Part shown: one piece after another, positions 9,267 through 17,184 of the stretch
Layout of the letters: each line of letters begins with the position of its first letter
How positions within the stretch are numbered: position 1 is the first letter of the stretch
Source: Sphingomonas guangdongensis
GTDB lineage: Bacteria; Pseudomonadota; Alphaproteobacteria; Sphingomonadales; Sphingomonadaceae
Direction: 5' to 3'
NCBI RefSeq assembly: GCF_900199185.1
Contig: NZ_OBMI01000002.1
Coordinates: forward strand, 186,001 to 250,000
Length of the DNA: 64,000 nucleotides
Position numbers and translations under genes: made by a program
The notes under the pieces: generated by a model
Database searches by the model: none
The model's input: only the letters and a program-made list of their open reading frames with translations
Told to the model about the DNA's origin: nothing

Positions 9267-10760
9267 TCAAGCCGCATAGCGCTTCAGGAACTCGCCGTGC
9301 GCCGGCATCGACGCGACCCGCTCGCGCACCGACCGGCGCATGCCCTCGAACGTCTGGCGCAGCCGCTCGTCCGGCATGATCCGCCCGAGCAGGTGGTGAC
9401 CGCCCGGCTGCAGGCGTTGCCCGAGCATCACCTGCACCCAGCTGTCGACCCGGAACAGGTCCTCCGCGCCCTGGTAGGCGTGCGCGTCCTCCACCCACAG
9501 CGCGATCCGGTCGGCCAGGCTCTGCGGCACGCTCATGTCGCGACAGCGCCGCCAGAACGGCGAGTCGTCGCGCTCGGTCAGCTTGTAGTGGAGGATGATG
9601 AAGTCGCGGACCCGCTCCAGCTCGGTGCGGGACTGCGCGTTGAAGCGGCGTCGCAGCCCTTCGTGACAACCGCCGAAGGGGAACAACTGCATCAGCCGTG
9701 TGATGCCGATCATGATCAGGTGAATGCTGGTCGACTCGAGCGGCTCGACGAACCCGCTGGAAAGGCCGAGCGAGACGCAGTTGGCGGCCCAGCTCTGCTC
9801 GCGCCGCCCCGTGCGGTAGCGGATAAGGCGGGGCTCGGTGCGGGTGGGTCCGTCCAGGCTGGCGAGCAGCCGCTCGCGGGCCGCGTCGTCGTCCAGAAAG
9901 GCGCTGGCGTAGACCAGGCCGTTGCCGACGCGGTTCTGGAGCGGGATCTGCCAGCGCCAGCCGGCGTCGTGCGCCACCGCGCGGGTGTATGGCACCGCCG
10001 GGCGGGTACTCTCCGTCTGCACGGCCAGAGCGCGGTCGGTCTGCAGCCACTCGCCCCAGTCCTCGAAGCCGACGCCGAGCGTCTCGCCGAGCAGCAGCGC
10101 GCGGAAGCCCGTGCAGTCGATGAACAGGTCGCCCGGCACCTCCGCACCGCTGTCGAGCACGAGTGCGCGGATTTCGCCGCTCTCTCCGTCGCGATCCACC
10201 CGGGCGATCTTGCCCTCGATCCGCCGCACGCCCGCCGCTTCGCTCCGCGCGCGCAGGTGGCGGGCGTAGAGCGTCGCGTCGAGGTGAAAGGCGTAGCTGG
10301 TGTCCTGTCCCTCGCCGCCGGCGAAGCGCTCGGCGGCGGCCGCCTCATGCTCCAGGCAGTAGGCGCCGATCTCGTCCGCCACACCGGCCGCACGGGCGTG
10401 CAGCCAGAAATGGTGGAACTCGCCCATCCACGTCGAGCGGCCGAGCGTGCCGAACGAGTGGATGTAGCGGTCGCCGATCCGGGCCCAGTTCTCGAACGAG
10501 ATGCCGAGCTTGAAGGTCGCGTTGGTGGCGCGCAGGAACTCGCGTTCGTCCAGCCCGATCAAAGCGTGGAAGCTGCGCACCGTCGGGATCGTCGCCTCGC
10601 CTACGCCGACCGTGCCGATCTCGTCCGATTCGACCAGCGTGATGTCGAGCAGCTTGCCTAGCTGGTGCGACAGCGCCGCTGCCGCCAGCCAACCGGCGGT
10701 GCCGCCGCCGGCGATCACCACCCGGCGTACGCGCTGTTCTCCCGTCATCGGCACGCTCAT
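9267..10760 (-). CDS. Flavin-dependent tryptophan halogenase-family protein
   Basis: A 497-residue protein. The FAD-binding GGGTAGW is at residues 18-24, the candidate catalytic lysine Lys84 is in ATFKLGISFENW, and the halogenase signature WRWQIPL is at 268-274. GFVEPLESTSIHLI contains the conserved glutamate of the active-site region. The key residues of PrnA-like halogenases are therefore retained. In sphingomonads and Caulobacter such genes sit in TonB-receptor loci with SapC and cupin genes, where a role other than antibiotic halogenation has been suspected. It overlaps the upstream cupin gene by four bases (ATGA). No separate flavin reductase is nearby. Substrate unknown. Confidence 0.88.
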   Translation of the reverse strand: MSVPMTGEQRVRRVVIAGGGTAGWLAAAALSHQLGKLLDITLVESDEIGTVGVGEATIPTVRSFHALIGLDEREFLRATNATFKLGISFENWARIGDRYIHSFGTLGRSTWMGEFHHFWLHARAAGVADEIGAYCLEHEAAAAERFAGGEGQDTSYAFHLDATLYARHLRARSEAAGVRRIEGKIARVDRDGESGEIRALVLDSGAEVPGDLFIDCTGFRALLLGETLGVGFEDWGEWLQTDRALAVQTESTRPAVPYTRAVAHDAGWRWQIPLQNRVGNGLVYASAFLDDDAARERLLASLDGPTRTEPRLIRYRTGRREQSWAANCVSLGLSSGFVEPLESTSIHLIMIGITRLMQLFPFGGCHEGLRRRFNAQSRTELERVRDFIILHYKLTERDDSPFWRRCRDMSVPQSLADRIALWVEDAHAYQGAEDLFRVDSWVQVMLGQRLQPGGHHLLGRIMPDERLRQTFEGMRRSVRERVASMPAHGEFLKRYAA

Positions 10761-11791
10761 CGATTGAACCTTTGCAGCAATTGCGCGCGCAGCCGGCGCG
10801 CACCCATGTCATCGAGCGGGGCGAGCGCACCGCGGGCGGCGGGCGGCAGGTGTGCGCCGGCCCGTTCGGGCTCGCCGAACACGTAGTAATCGAACAGGTG
10901 GCGCCACGCCTCCTTCTCGCCCGCCGGCCGGTCGCGGAGGCTCAGCAGCGCGTGGAGCAGCGTGTTCTGGGGCGTGTCGACGTAGGCGGGGGAGGGGTTC
11001 CACCAATAGTTGATCATGATGTTGAAGGCATCGAGCGCCTCCACATTGTGCCACCACAGCGCCGGGTAGATCAGCACGTCGCCGGGCTCCAGCTCCGCAA
11101 CCTCGGCGCTCTCCAGCGCCTCCTCGAAGCGCGGAAAGCGCTGGAAGTCGGGGGCGCGCAGGTCGACCATGCTGACGACCTGGCCGGCGGGGGTGAGGTC
11201 GAGCGGACCGGGATAAAGGTTGGCGACCTGCGCGGGCGGGAACAGCGTGAAGCGGCGGCGCCCGACCAGGCACGACGCCATGTTGTTCGACATGTCGTAG
11301 TGGGTGGCTGCGATCGTCCGGTTTCCGATCCAGGCGCTGACCAGCGGCCGGCTGGTGGCGAGCTGCGGATCGCCGAACGGCAGCACGGCCTCCTCGCGCA
11401 GCCCTGGCAGATACTGGTCGATGTCGGTCGAGCCGATGTAGATGTACGGCGCCTCAAGATCGTCCAGGCCGTCGCGAAGCCGATCGAGATAGTCGCCGAG
11501 CGGCCCACGCTCGCGCGCGAAGTTGAGGCCGCTCAGGTCGTCGTTGTAGCCGAAACGCCCGCCGATCACCGGCTCACCCACATAGGCCGTGACCGGGCGA
11601 CCCCCATCGAAGCGGCGCAACCACTCGATCGCGTGGGCGGCGCCTTGCCGCCCCGCCGCCACGATCGGCAGGTCGCCCGCTATTCCGCGCAGGATCGCGG
11701 GTGTCCCCTCGGCGATCAGGTCGGCGACGGGAAGCGTGCGGGCATCCAGCTCCTCGATTACCCGCGTCCGACGAAGCGGTGCGGCCATCAC
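10757..11791 (-). CDS. Cupin-like (JmjC-type) putative 2-oxoglutarate/Fe oxygenase
   Basis: A 344-residue cupin_8/JmjC-like protein. The Fe-binding HxD is at His164/Asp166 (AATHYDMSNN), and the distal histidine is probably His248 in PALWWHNVEAL. This suggests a hydroxylase acting on a protein or small molecule. The gene is translationally coupled on both sides: its start overlaps the sapC-like stop and its end overlaps the halogenase start, each by four bases. The three proteins probably act in one process connected with the TonB receptor upstream. Confidence 0.85.
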   Translation of the reverse strand: MMAAPLRRTRVIEELDARTLPVADLIAEGTPAILRGIAGDLPIVAAGRQGAAHAIEWLRRFDGGRPVTAYVGEPVIGGRFGYNDDLSGLNFARERGPLGDYLDRLRDGLDDLEAPYIYIGSTDIDQYLPGLREEAVLPFGDPQLATSRPLVSAWIGNRTIAATHYDMSNNMASCLVGRRRFTLFPPAQVANLYPGPLDLTPAGQVVSMVDLRAPDFQRFPRFEEALESAEVAELEPGDVLIYPALWWHNVEALDAFNIMINYWWNPSPAYVDTPQNTLLHALLSLRDRPAGEKEAWRHLFDYYVFGEPERAGAHLPPAARGALAPLDDMGARRLRAQLLQRFNR

Positions 11792-12495
11792 GCCTGCTCC
11801 AGCAGCGCCCGCTTGCGCGCGATCAGCCCCTGGATGTTGCCGAGCGACGCCGCGGCGAGAATCGCGAGCCGCAGCAGGCCCGAGCGGTGGAGGTGCTCCA
11901 GCGGCTCGCCGGAGAGCGCCGCCAGCCGCTCGACATCGACCACCAGCACGTCCGGCACGGTGTAGCGGCGCTCCTCGCTCACATCGACGGAGAGCGTGAC
12001 GGGCGAGAGCAGCCCGGCCTCGTCGAGTGCCGCCCAGGCCTGCGGCGCGGTCTGCAGCCCCTCGTACAGCAGCCGCAGCACGCCCGACACATGCTCCAGG
12101 TACGGCGCGTTGCCGCCGTGTTCCAGGAACAGCGGCAGGCCGTCCGGGTCGCCGACGCGGGCGTCGTCCAGGTCGACGTGGATCATCGGTGTGCCCTCTC
12201 CGCCGGGGCTGACGCCGATCGAGAAAGGTCCCCGGCGATGCGTCGCGGGCACGTAGCGGCTGGTCCAGCGATCGTCCTGAAGGAAAAGGTTCTCGTCGGC
12301 GTCGAAGCCGAGCAGGGCATAGGCCTTGAGTTCTGCCCCACGGCGGCGGAACACGACGGCGAACTCGCGCTGCACCTCCTCGATCTCCGCTGGCAGGACG
12401 AGTGCCTGGTTGGCGGCATCGCCGAAGGCGCCGCCGCCGCGCGGATGCACGCGCAGCGCGGCATGATCGATGTTGTTGATCTGTACGGGCGTCAT
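11788..12495 (-). CDS. SapC-family protein
   Basis: A 235-residue cytoplasmic protein of the SapC family (named after a Campylobacter S-layer locus; biochemical role unclear). Family features include EIEEVQREFAVVFRR, ALLGFDADENLFL, WTSRYVPATHRRGPFSI and the C-terminal LRLAILAAASLGNIQGLIARK. It is the first gene of a three-gene overlapping set with the cupin and the halogenase. A terminator-like hairpin lies between it and the TonB-receptor gene, so it may be expressed by partial read-through or its own promoter. Confidence 0.85.
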   Translation of the reverse strand: MTPVQINNIDHAALRVHPRGGGAFGDAANQALVLPAEIEEVQREFAVVFRRRGAELKAYALLGFDADENLFLQDDRWTSRYVPATHRRGPFSIGVSPGGEGTPMIHVDLDDARVGDPDGLPLFLEHGGNAPYLEHVSGVLRLLYEGLQTAPQAWAALDEAGLLSPVTLSVDVSEERRYTVPDVLVVDVERLAALSGEPLEHLHRSGLLRLAILAAASLGNIQGLIARKRALLEQA

Positions 12496-12547
12496 GTGGG
12501 CCTTGCTTGTCCGATCCTAGCAGCGCTGGCGGGAGGACAAAAGAGAA

Positions 12548-12578
12548 AGGCCGCCCCGCGAGCGTCGCGAAGCGGCCT
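12548..12578 (-). terminator. Rho-independent-type terminator of the TonB-receptor gene
   Basis: A strong stem pairs AGGCCGC (12548-12554) with GCGGCCT (12572-12578). An inner stem pairs CGCGA (12557-12561) with TCGCG (12565-12569). Read on the minus strand, the hairpin is followed by a T-rich run (TTCTCTTTTGTCC), which matches termination downstream of the receptor stop at 12626. Confidence 0.75.
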
Positions 12579-12625
12579 GTTCTCCTGTGTCGCTCCGGGC
12601 GGACCGGTGAGCCCGCCCGACCCGG

Positions 12626-15600
12626 TCAGAACCGGAAGCGGGCGCCGAGCCAGAAGCGCGGCTTCAGCTCCTGGACGAACACCAGGTTCGTCTTGGTGCG
12701 GGCGTACTGACGGAACGGCTCGCTCGTCAGGTTCACCGCCTCGAGCGAAACGGCGATATTCTCCGTCACGTCGTAGCTGATGTTCGCATCGAGCGTACCG
12801 AACGTGTCGGTGAACAGCGGGTTGCGGTTGCCGCCCTGGTTGGTGCCGGACAGGAACTTGTCGCGCCAGTTGTACGAGACGCGGGCCGAGATGCCGTTCT
12901 TCTCGTAGATGCCGCTGATGTTCGCGCTGTCGCCGAGACCCGTCAGTGCGAAGATGTTGACGTTCGGATCGGCGTACGGATCGACGTTCACGTCGCCGTC
13001 CACCTTGGTGTACGACACCGCGAAGCCGAAGCCGCTGCGACCGAAGAAGTTCGTCCAGGCAAGCTCGAAGCCGTGGATGTTGCCTTCCCGGTTGTTCACC
13101 GGCTCGCTGATCGCGAAGTTGACCAGCGGATCGGCCGCGTTGCCGTTGATGTCGACGGCACCAGCCAGGTTAATATAGGCCTGGTTGTTCTGGTAGTTGC
13201 CCTGCGCATCGGCGTTGGCACGGTAGGCGGTCGTCGCCGCGGCCTGGTTGCCGTTATTCTGCTGCAACAGCGCGGTGTAGGCGAACAGGTTGATGTCCGT
13301 CAGCGCGATGTTGTTGGAACGCAGATAGTTGAGCGCGATCCCCGAGCGCGAGCCCGCCGCACCCGATCCCGGATCGGTCAGGCCGAACAGGTTGCCGTTG
13401 GTGATCTGGTTGCCGATGAAATTTCGGACGTTCTTGTTGAAGAAGCCGATCGAGACGAAGCTCGACGGCTTGTAGTACCACTCGACCGACACGTCGAAGT
13501 TGTCGGAGACGAGCGGCAGCAGGCCCGGATCCTGGCGGCTGGCCGGAGCCGGCGCGGCGCCCAACGCGGTCGGACGGTTCGGCGCGTTGGCGACGACCGA
13601 GGCGACCAGGTTGCCGTAGTCGGCGCGTGCCAGCGTCCGGCTGAACGAGGTGCGGGCGACCACGTCGTCGAGGACCTCGATGTTGAAGTCGAGCGAGGGC
13701 AGGAGGTTGTCGTACTCCGCCTTGACCCGCACCGCGTCACCGGCCGGTCCGCCGAGCACGACGAAGTCGTTGTCCGACTGCCACTGGAGCGCGGTCGGGA
13801 TCGACTGGATCGAGACCGAGTTGACCCGGGTCTGCTCGTAGCGGACGCCGATCAGCGCGTTTGCACGACGACCGGCGATGTCGCCGCCCCAGGCCAGCTG
13901 ACCGTAGACCGCCCAGGTCTTCTCACCGACGGTATCGTCGTTCGATCCCTGGTTCACGACCTGACGACCGTTGATGCCGCTGTTCTGGTAGAACGGCTCG
14001 AAGATGTTGAGCAGGTCGACCGCATCCGCGCGGAAGGCGATCAACGACGAGCCGGCCGAGTTCGGGTTGTACTTGTCGAACTTGCAGGTGAGGCAATAGG
14101 TGCTGGTGATGTCACCGGCCAGCCGCTGCACGATGCCCGTGTCGGTGATGCCCCAGTCGCCCAGGATCTGCTGGGTGTTGGAGGAGGCCGAGCGGGTCTT
14201 CACGTCGACGTAGTTACCGCCGAACTTGAAGCTGCTCTCGTCGCCCAGGTCCCAGCCGAACTCGCCGCGGAACTGGTTGATCCGCGATTCCTGCTGAGAG
14301 TTGATGCGGCGCGCCACCTGCGTGCCGAGATCGCCAAGGTCGAGCTGACCGTTGTTGTTGCCGCCGCGGTTACCGTTGGTCGCGGGATTGTCGTTGATCG
14401 TCTCCGACTGCTGCGGGAAGCCGGTCGTGAAGTCCAGGCGATGCGTCGCGCGGACCGGTGCACCGATCGAGATGGTCGTTGCCGACGATCCGTTGGCGTT
14501 GTCCGGATCGGTGGTCGACTTGGAGTGGTTCGCGTCGAACATCAGCGACATGCGCTCCGCGAACTCCCACTTGGCGTTGCCGCCGAAGGAGTAGAGCTCG
14601 GTCTTGGTGGCGAAGCGCTGCTGCTCGTAGCCCTTGTCTGCCTGGATCGCCTCGGCGAGGATCACGGCCGACTGCATCCGGTCGTTGTCGTCGAACGCGA
14701 CCTCGGTGAACGGGCGCTGGAACCAGTTGGTCTGCTCCGAGCGCTCGTCGCTCAGCTTGTTGCGGGCGTACAGACCGTCGACCGTGAACTCCAGCGTGTC
14801 GGTCGGCTTGAACTGGAGCACCGCCTGGCCGTTCAGACGCTCGCGCCGGTTCTCGGAGAACTGGTAGCGGCTGTCGTTCGGGATCTGCACGAATGGCGTG
14901 GTCGGACGGTTGGTGATCACCGTGGTCGGGCGGATGTAGGCGCCCGCGGTGTTCAGGAAATCGGCCAGCGGCACGATATTCCAGTAGTTGGGGTTGGACT
15001 GCGCCGACGCCGACTCACGCAGCTGATAGCTGCCGAAGACGGTGACACCGAACGTCTCGTCCGTGTTCTTCCAGTTGAGCAGGCCCGAGACTTCGGGCGT
15101 GATCTTGGACAGGTCGCCTTCCGCCTTCTCGGACGACGCGTCGTACAGCGCCTTGGCGCCGATCGAGCCGGAAAAGCCGTCCTCGCGCGAGTCGAGCGGG
15201 CGGCGGGTTACGATGTTGATCGCCGCGCCGATACCGCCCGACGGGATGTTGGCGCGGCCGGTCTTGTAGACCTCCAGCGTCGACACGCCTTCCGACGCCA
15301 GGTTCTGGAAGTCGAACGATCGGCCGGTGCCGGTCGCAAACGCGTTGCCGGTCGACAGGTCGATGTTGGTGGAGGCGAGCTGGCGGCCGTTCAGGGTCAC
15401 GAGGTTGAAGCCGCCGGAGAAGCCGCGGACCGCGACCTGCGAGCCTTCGCCGTTGGCGCGGGTGATCGACACACCGGTGATGCGCTGGAGCGACTCGGCC
15501 AGGTTGGTGTCGGGGAACTTGCCGATGTCCTCGGCCGAGATCGCGTCGACGACGCCCGCCGAGTTGCGCTTGATGTCGATCGCGCGATCGAGCGAGGCCC

Positions 15601-15811
15601 GGACGCCGGTGATGATGATGTCGTCGGACTCGGTGGTCGGATCCTGCTGTGCCGCGGGCGGACCCTCGATCCCCGGCTGCGCGTTGGTCGGATCGGTGGC
15701 CGGCGTGGTGGCAACCTGCGCCTGCGCTGCGAACGGCAGCACGAAGCAGGTGGCGATCGCGGTGCACGACGCCGACCGAGCCAGCGCCAACGACAGCTGA
15801 TGAAGCTTCAT
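12626..15811 (-). CDS. TonB-dependent receptor (large, carbohydrate-locus type)
   Basis: A 1061-residue outer-membrane receptor with a signal peptide (cleavage after AAQA, residue ~31), a TonB-box-like DIIITGV at 64-70, and a plug domain (DIGKFPDTNLAESLQRITGV, VAVRGF, IPSGGIGAAINIVTRRP). A beta-barrel follows, ending in the canonical aromatic LGARFRF. It belongs to the long receptor class common in Caulobacter, Xanthomonas and sphingomonads that imports oligosaccharides or other large ligands. GGGAGGGG lies ten bases before the ATG. With SapC, cupin and halogenase genes downstream and a GH9 gene nearby, an oligosaccharide ligand is likely but unproven. Confidence 0.92.
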   Translation of the reverse strand: MKLHQLSLALARSASCTAIATCFVLPFAAQAQVATTPATDPTNAQPGIEGPPAAQQDPTTESDDIIITGVRASLDRAIDIKRNSAGVVDAISAEDIGKFPDTNLAESLQRITGVSITRANGEGSQVAVRGFSGGFNLVTLNGRQLASTNIDLSTGNAFATGTGRSFDFQNLASEGVSTLEVYKTGRANIPSGGIGAAINIVTRRPLDSREDGFSGSIGAKALYDASSEKAEGDLSKITPEVSGLLNWKNTDETFGVTVFGSYQLRESASAQSNPNYWNIVPLADFLNTAGAYIRPTTVITNRPTTPFVQIPNDSRYQFSENRRERLNGQAVLQFKPTDTLEFTVDGLYARNKLSDERSEQTNWFQRPFTEVAFDDNDRMQSAVILAEAIQADKGYEQQRFATKTELYSFGGNAKWEFAERMSLMFDANHSKSTTDPDNANGSSATTISIGAPVRATHRLDFTTGFPQQSETINDNPATNGNRGGNNNGQLDLGDLGTQVARRINSQQESRINQFRGEFGWDLGDESSFKFGGNYVDVKTRSASSNTQQILGDWGITDTGIVQRLAGDITSTYCLTCKFDKYNPNSAGSSLIAFRADAVDLLNIFEPFYQNSGINGRQVVNQGSNDDTVGEKTWAVYGQLAWGGDIAGRRANALIGVRYEQTRVNSVSIQSIPTALQWQSDNDFVVLGGPAGDAVRVKAEYDNLLPSLDFNIEVLDDVVARTSFSRTLARADYGNLVASVVANAPNRPTALGAAPAPASRQDPGLLPLVSDNFDVSVEWYYKPSSFVSIGFFNKNVRNFIGNQITNGNLFGLTDPGSGAAGSRSGIALNYLRSNNIALTDINLFAYTALLQQNNGNQAAATTAYRANADAQGNYQNNQAYINLAGAVDINGNAADPLVNFAISEPVNNREGNIHGFELAWTNFFGRSGFGFAVSYTKVDGDVNVDPYADPNVNIFALTGLGDSANISGIYEKNGISARVSYNWRDKFLSGTNQGGNRNPLFTDTFGTLDANISYDVTENIAVSLEAVNLTSEPFRQYARTKTNLVFVQELKPRFWLGARFRF

Positions 15812-16206
15812 GTTTATTCAACCCCTCCCTTGGCGCAGCGCGCCCTTCGCGCCGCCACCGATACGTCCCCGACGTCTCATGCGTCCGAGTTACCGCTACC
15901 ACACACCCTGATACTGCACAACAACCGAAAAGTCTGAGCAGTCAGCAGAGTGATTTTATTATATAACAATTTAGGAGCAATTGATTGCTGGTGCGAATAA
16001 CGCAGCAACAACAGCCGCTTAGCTTTGGCCGGCTAACCCGCGAACGTCGCGCGGCGTAAAGCGCTGATCCGTGGAAACGGTCAAGATGTCCCGAATTTTG
16101 CGAAGTCGCTGTGGTACCGCGGACACACTGCACCGCCGACCTGTTTACGTGCGCGGCTGGAGGTCGCCGGCCGCCGTGCTAGGGCGCGCTGCAAAGGAGC
16201 GGAGCG
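15812..16206. promoter_or_regulatory. Intergenic promoter region between TonB receptor and cobO
   Basis: A 395-base region without a gene. A perfect TATAAT on the minus strand (15958-15963) is a candidate -10 for the receptor and would give a leader of about 140 bases. Just upstream on that strand is a 12-base palindrome GCAAT-TG-ATTGC (15977-15988), a possible operator. The stretch 15940-16010 is much AT-richer than the rest of the window. I see no clear promoter element for cobO. Confidence 0.4.
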
Positions 16207-16839
16207 ATGACCGACACAGCCGGGCCCGGGCCCGTCGATCCCGACCACGATCGCCACAATGCGCGCATGAAGCGGCTCAAGGTCGCGCGCGATCGGTTGC
16301 AGGCGCGCCGCACGATTGAGCGCGGGCTGCTGATCGTCCACACCGGCAACGGCAAGGGCAAGTCGTCCGCCGCCTTCGGCATGGCGATGCGCGCGGTCGG
16401 CTGGGGGATGCGGGTCGCGATCCTGCAGTTCGTGAAGGGGACGTGGGAAACCGGCGAGCGCCAGTTCTTCGCCGCGCTCGACAGCGATCTCTTGAGCTTC
16501 GAAAGCATGGGGGAGGGCTTCACCTGGGACACGCAGGACCGCGCCCGCGACATCGCGGCTGCGCGCCGCGGGTGGGAGCGCGCGCAGCAACTGGTGCTCG
16601 ATCCTGCGATCGACTTCGTTATTCTGGACGAGCTCAACATCGTGCTCGCGGACGACACGCTTCCGTTTGCCGAGGCGCTGGAGTTCCTCGCCGCCCGCCC
16701 GCTCGCCAAGCACCTGTGCGTGACCGGGCGCGGCGCGCGCGCCGAGCTGGTCCAGCTCGCCGACCTGGTCACCGAGTTCAACGAAGTGAAGCACCCCTTC
16801 GCGGCCGGCTTCGCCGCGCAGAAGGGCGTCGAATATTGA
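16207..16839 (+). CDS. cobO: Cob(I)yrinic acid a,c-diamide adenosyltransferase
   Basis: A 210-residue CobO/BtuR/CobP-type ATP:corrinoid adenosyltransferase. The P-loop HTGNGKGKSSAA is at residues 45-56. Other family motifs are GWGMRVAILQFVKG, FVILDELNIVL and VTGRGA. It adenosylates cobalamin precursors or salvaged cobalamin in the cytoplasm. It lies directly upstream of the cobalamin riboswitch and the btuB-FCD uptake genes on the same strand, consistent with a salvage lifestyle. No corrin ring synthesis genes are in the window. Confidence 0.92.
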   Translation: MTDTAGPGPVDPDHDRHNARMKRLKVARDRLQARRTIERGLLIVHTGNGKGKSSAAFGMAMRAVGWGMRVAILQFVKGTWETGERQFFAALDSDLLSFESMGEGFTWDTQDRARDIAAARRGWERAQQLVLDPAIDFVILDELNIVLADDTLPFAEALEFLAARPLAKHLCVTGRGARAELVQLADLVTEFNEVKHPFAAGFAAQKGVEY

Positions 16840-16874
16840 CGCGGCGGGGCGCCGCCGACTAGGGCGCATCCTGC

Positions 16875-17060
16875 GAACGGTTCCCCGGAAACGGGGATGA
16901 AAAGGGAAGTCGGGTAGCGGCGATGAGCCTCAGCCCCGCGCTGCCCCCGCAACTGTGATCGGGGAGTGCCGCCCGCTCGTGGCCACTGGGGAGCAATCCC
17001 CGGGAAGGCCGGGCGGCACGATGAGCCGAGAGCCAGGAGACCTGCCGGTCGCGCGTCGAT
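16875..17060 (+). ncRNA. Cobalamin riboswitch
   Basis: The leader before btuB has the conserved elements in order: GGTTCCCC with ATGAAAAGGGAA (16898-16909), the CCCGCAACTGTGAT element (16946-16959), the GCCACTG...GGAAGGC paired arm (about 16982-17009), and the Cbl box AGCCAGGAGACCTGCC (17031-17046). Boundaries are approximate. It should reduce btuB expression when adenosylcobalamin is abundant. Confidence 0.92.
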
Positions 17061-17112
17061 TCCATCGTTCTGGCGGAGGGCCGGGGCGGACGAGGCAGAA
17101 ACCCTCGAGCGA

Positions 17113-17141
17113 GCGACACGTCGGGCCGGGCCCGGTGTCGC
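17113..17141 (+). terminator. Strong hairpin between riboswitch and btuB (possible expression platform)
   Basis: GCGACAC-GT-CGGGCC (17113-17127) pairs with GGCCCG-GTGTCGC (17129-17141), a nearly complete 13-base-pair stem with a two-base bulge. There is no following T-run, so classical intrinsic termination is doubtful. It sits between the Cbl box and the btuB start and could be the switching element. Confidence 0.4.
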
Positions 17142-17184
17142 GTGTGCGGCGCCGGCGCGCGGCCTCGTTCGAAGGGCAGATCAC

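Noticed and set aside
13073..15937. A very long open frame antisense to the TonB-receptor gene
   Set aside because: High G+C coding sequence routinely leaves the opposite frame open. The translation is rich in Arg/Val/Asp without domains, and the sense frame is a clear receptor.
16966..17184. Upstream in-frame start for btuB
   Set aside because: It would run through the cobalamin riboswitch and hide the signal peptide; GTG 17185 has a ribosome-binding site and begins a clean signal sequence.
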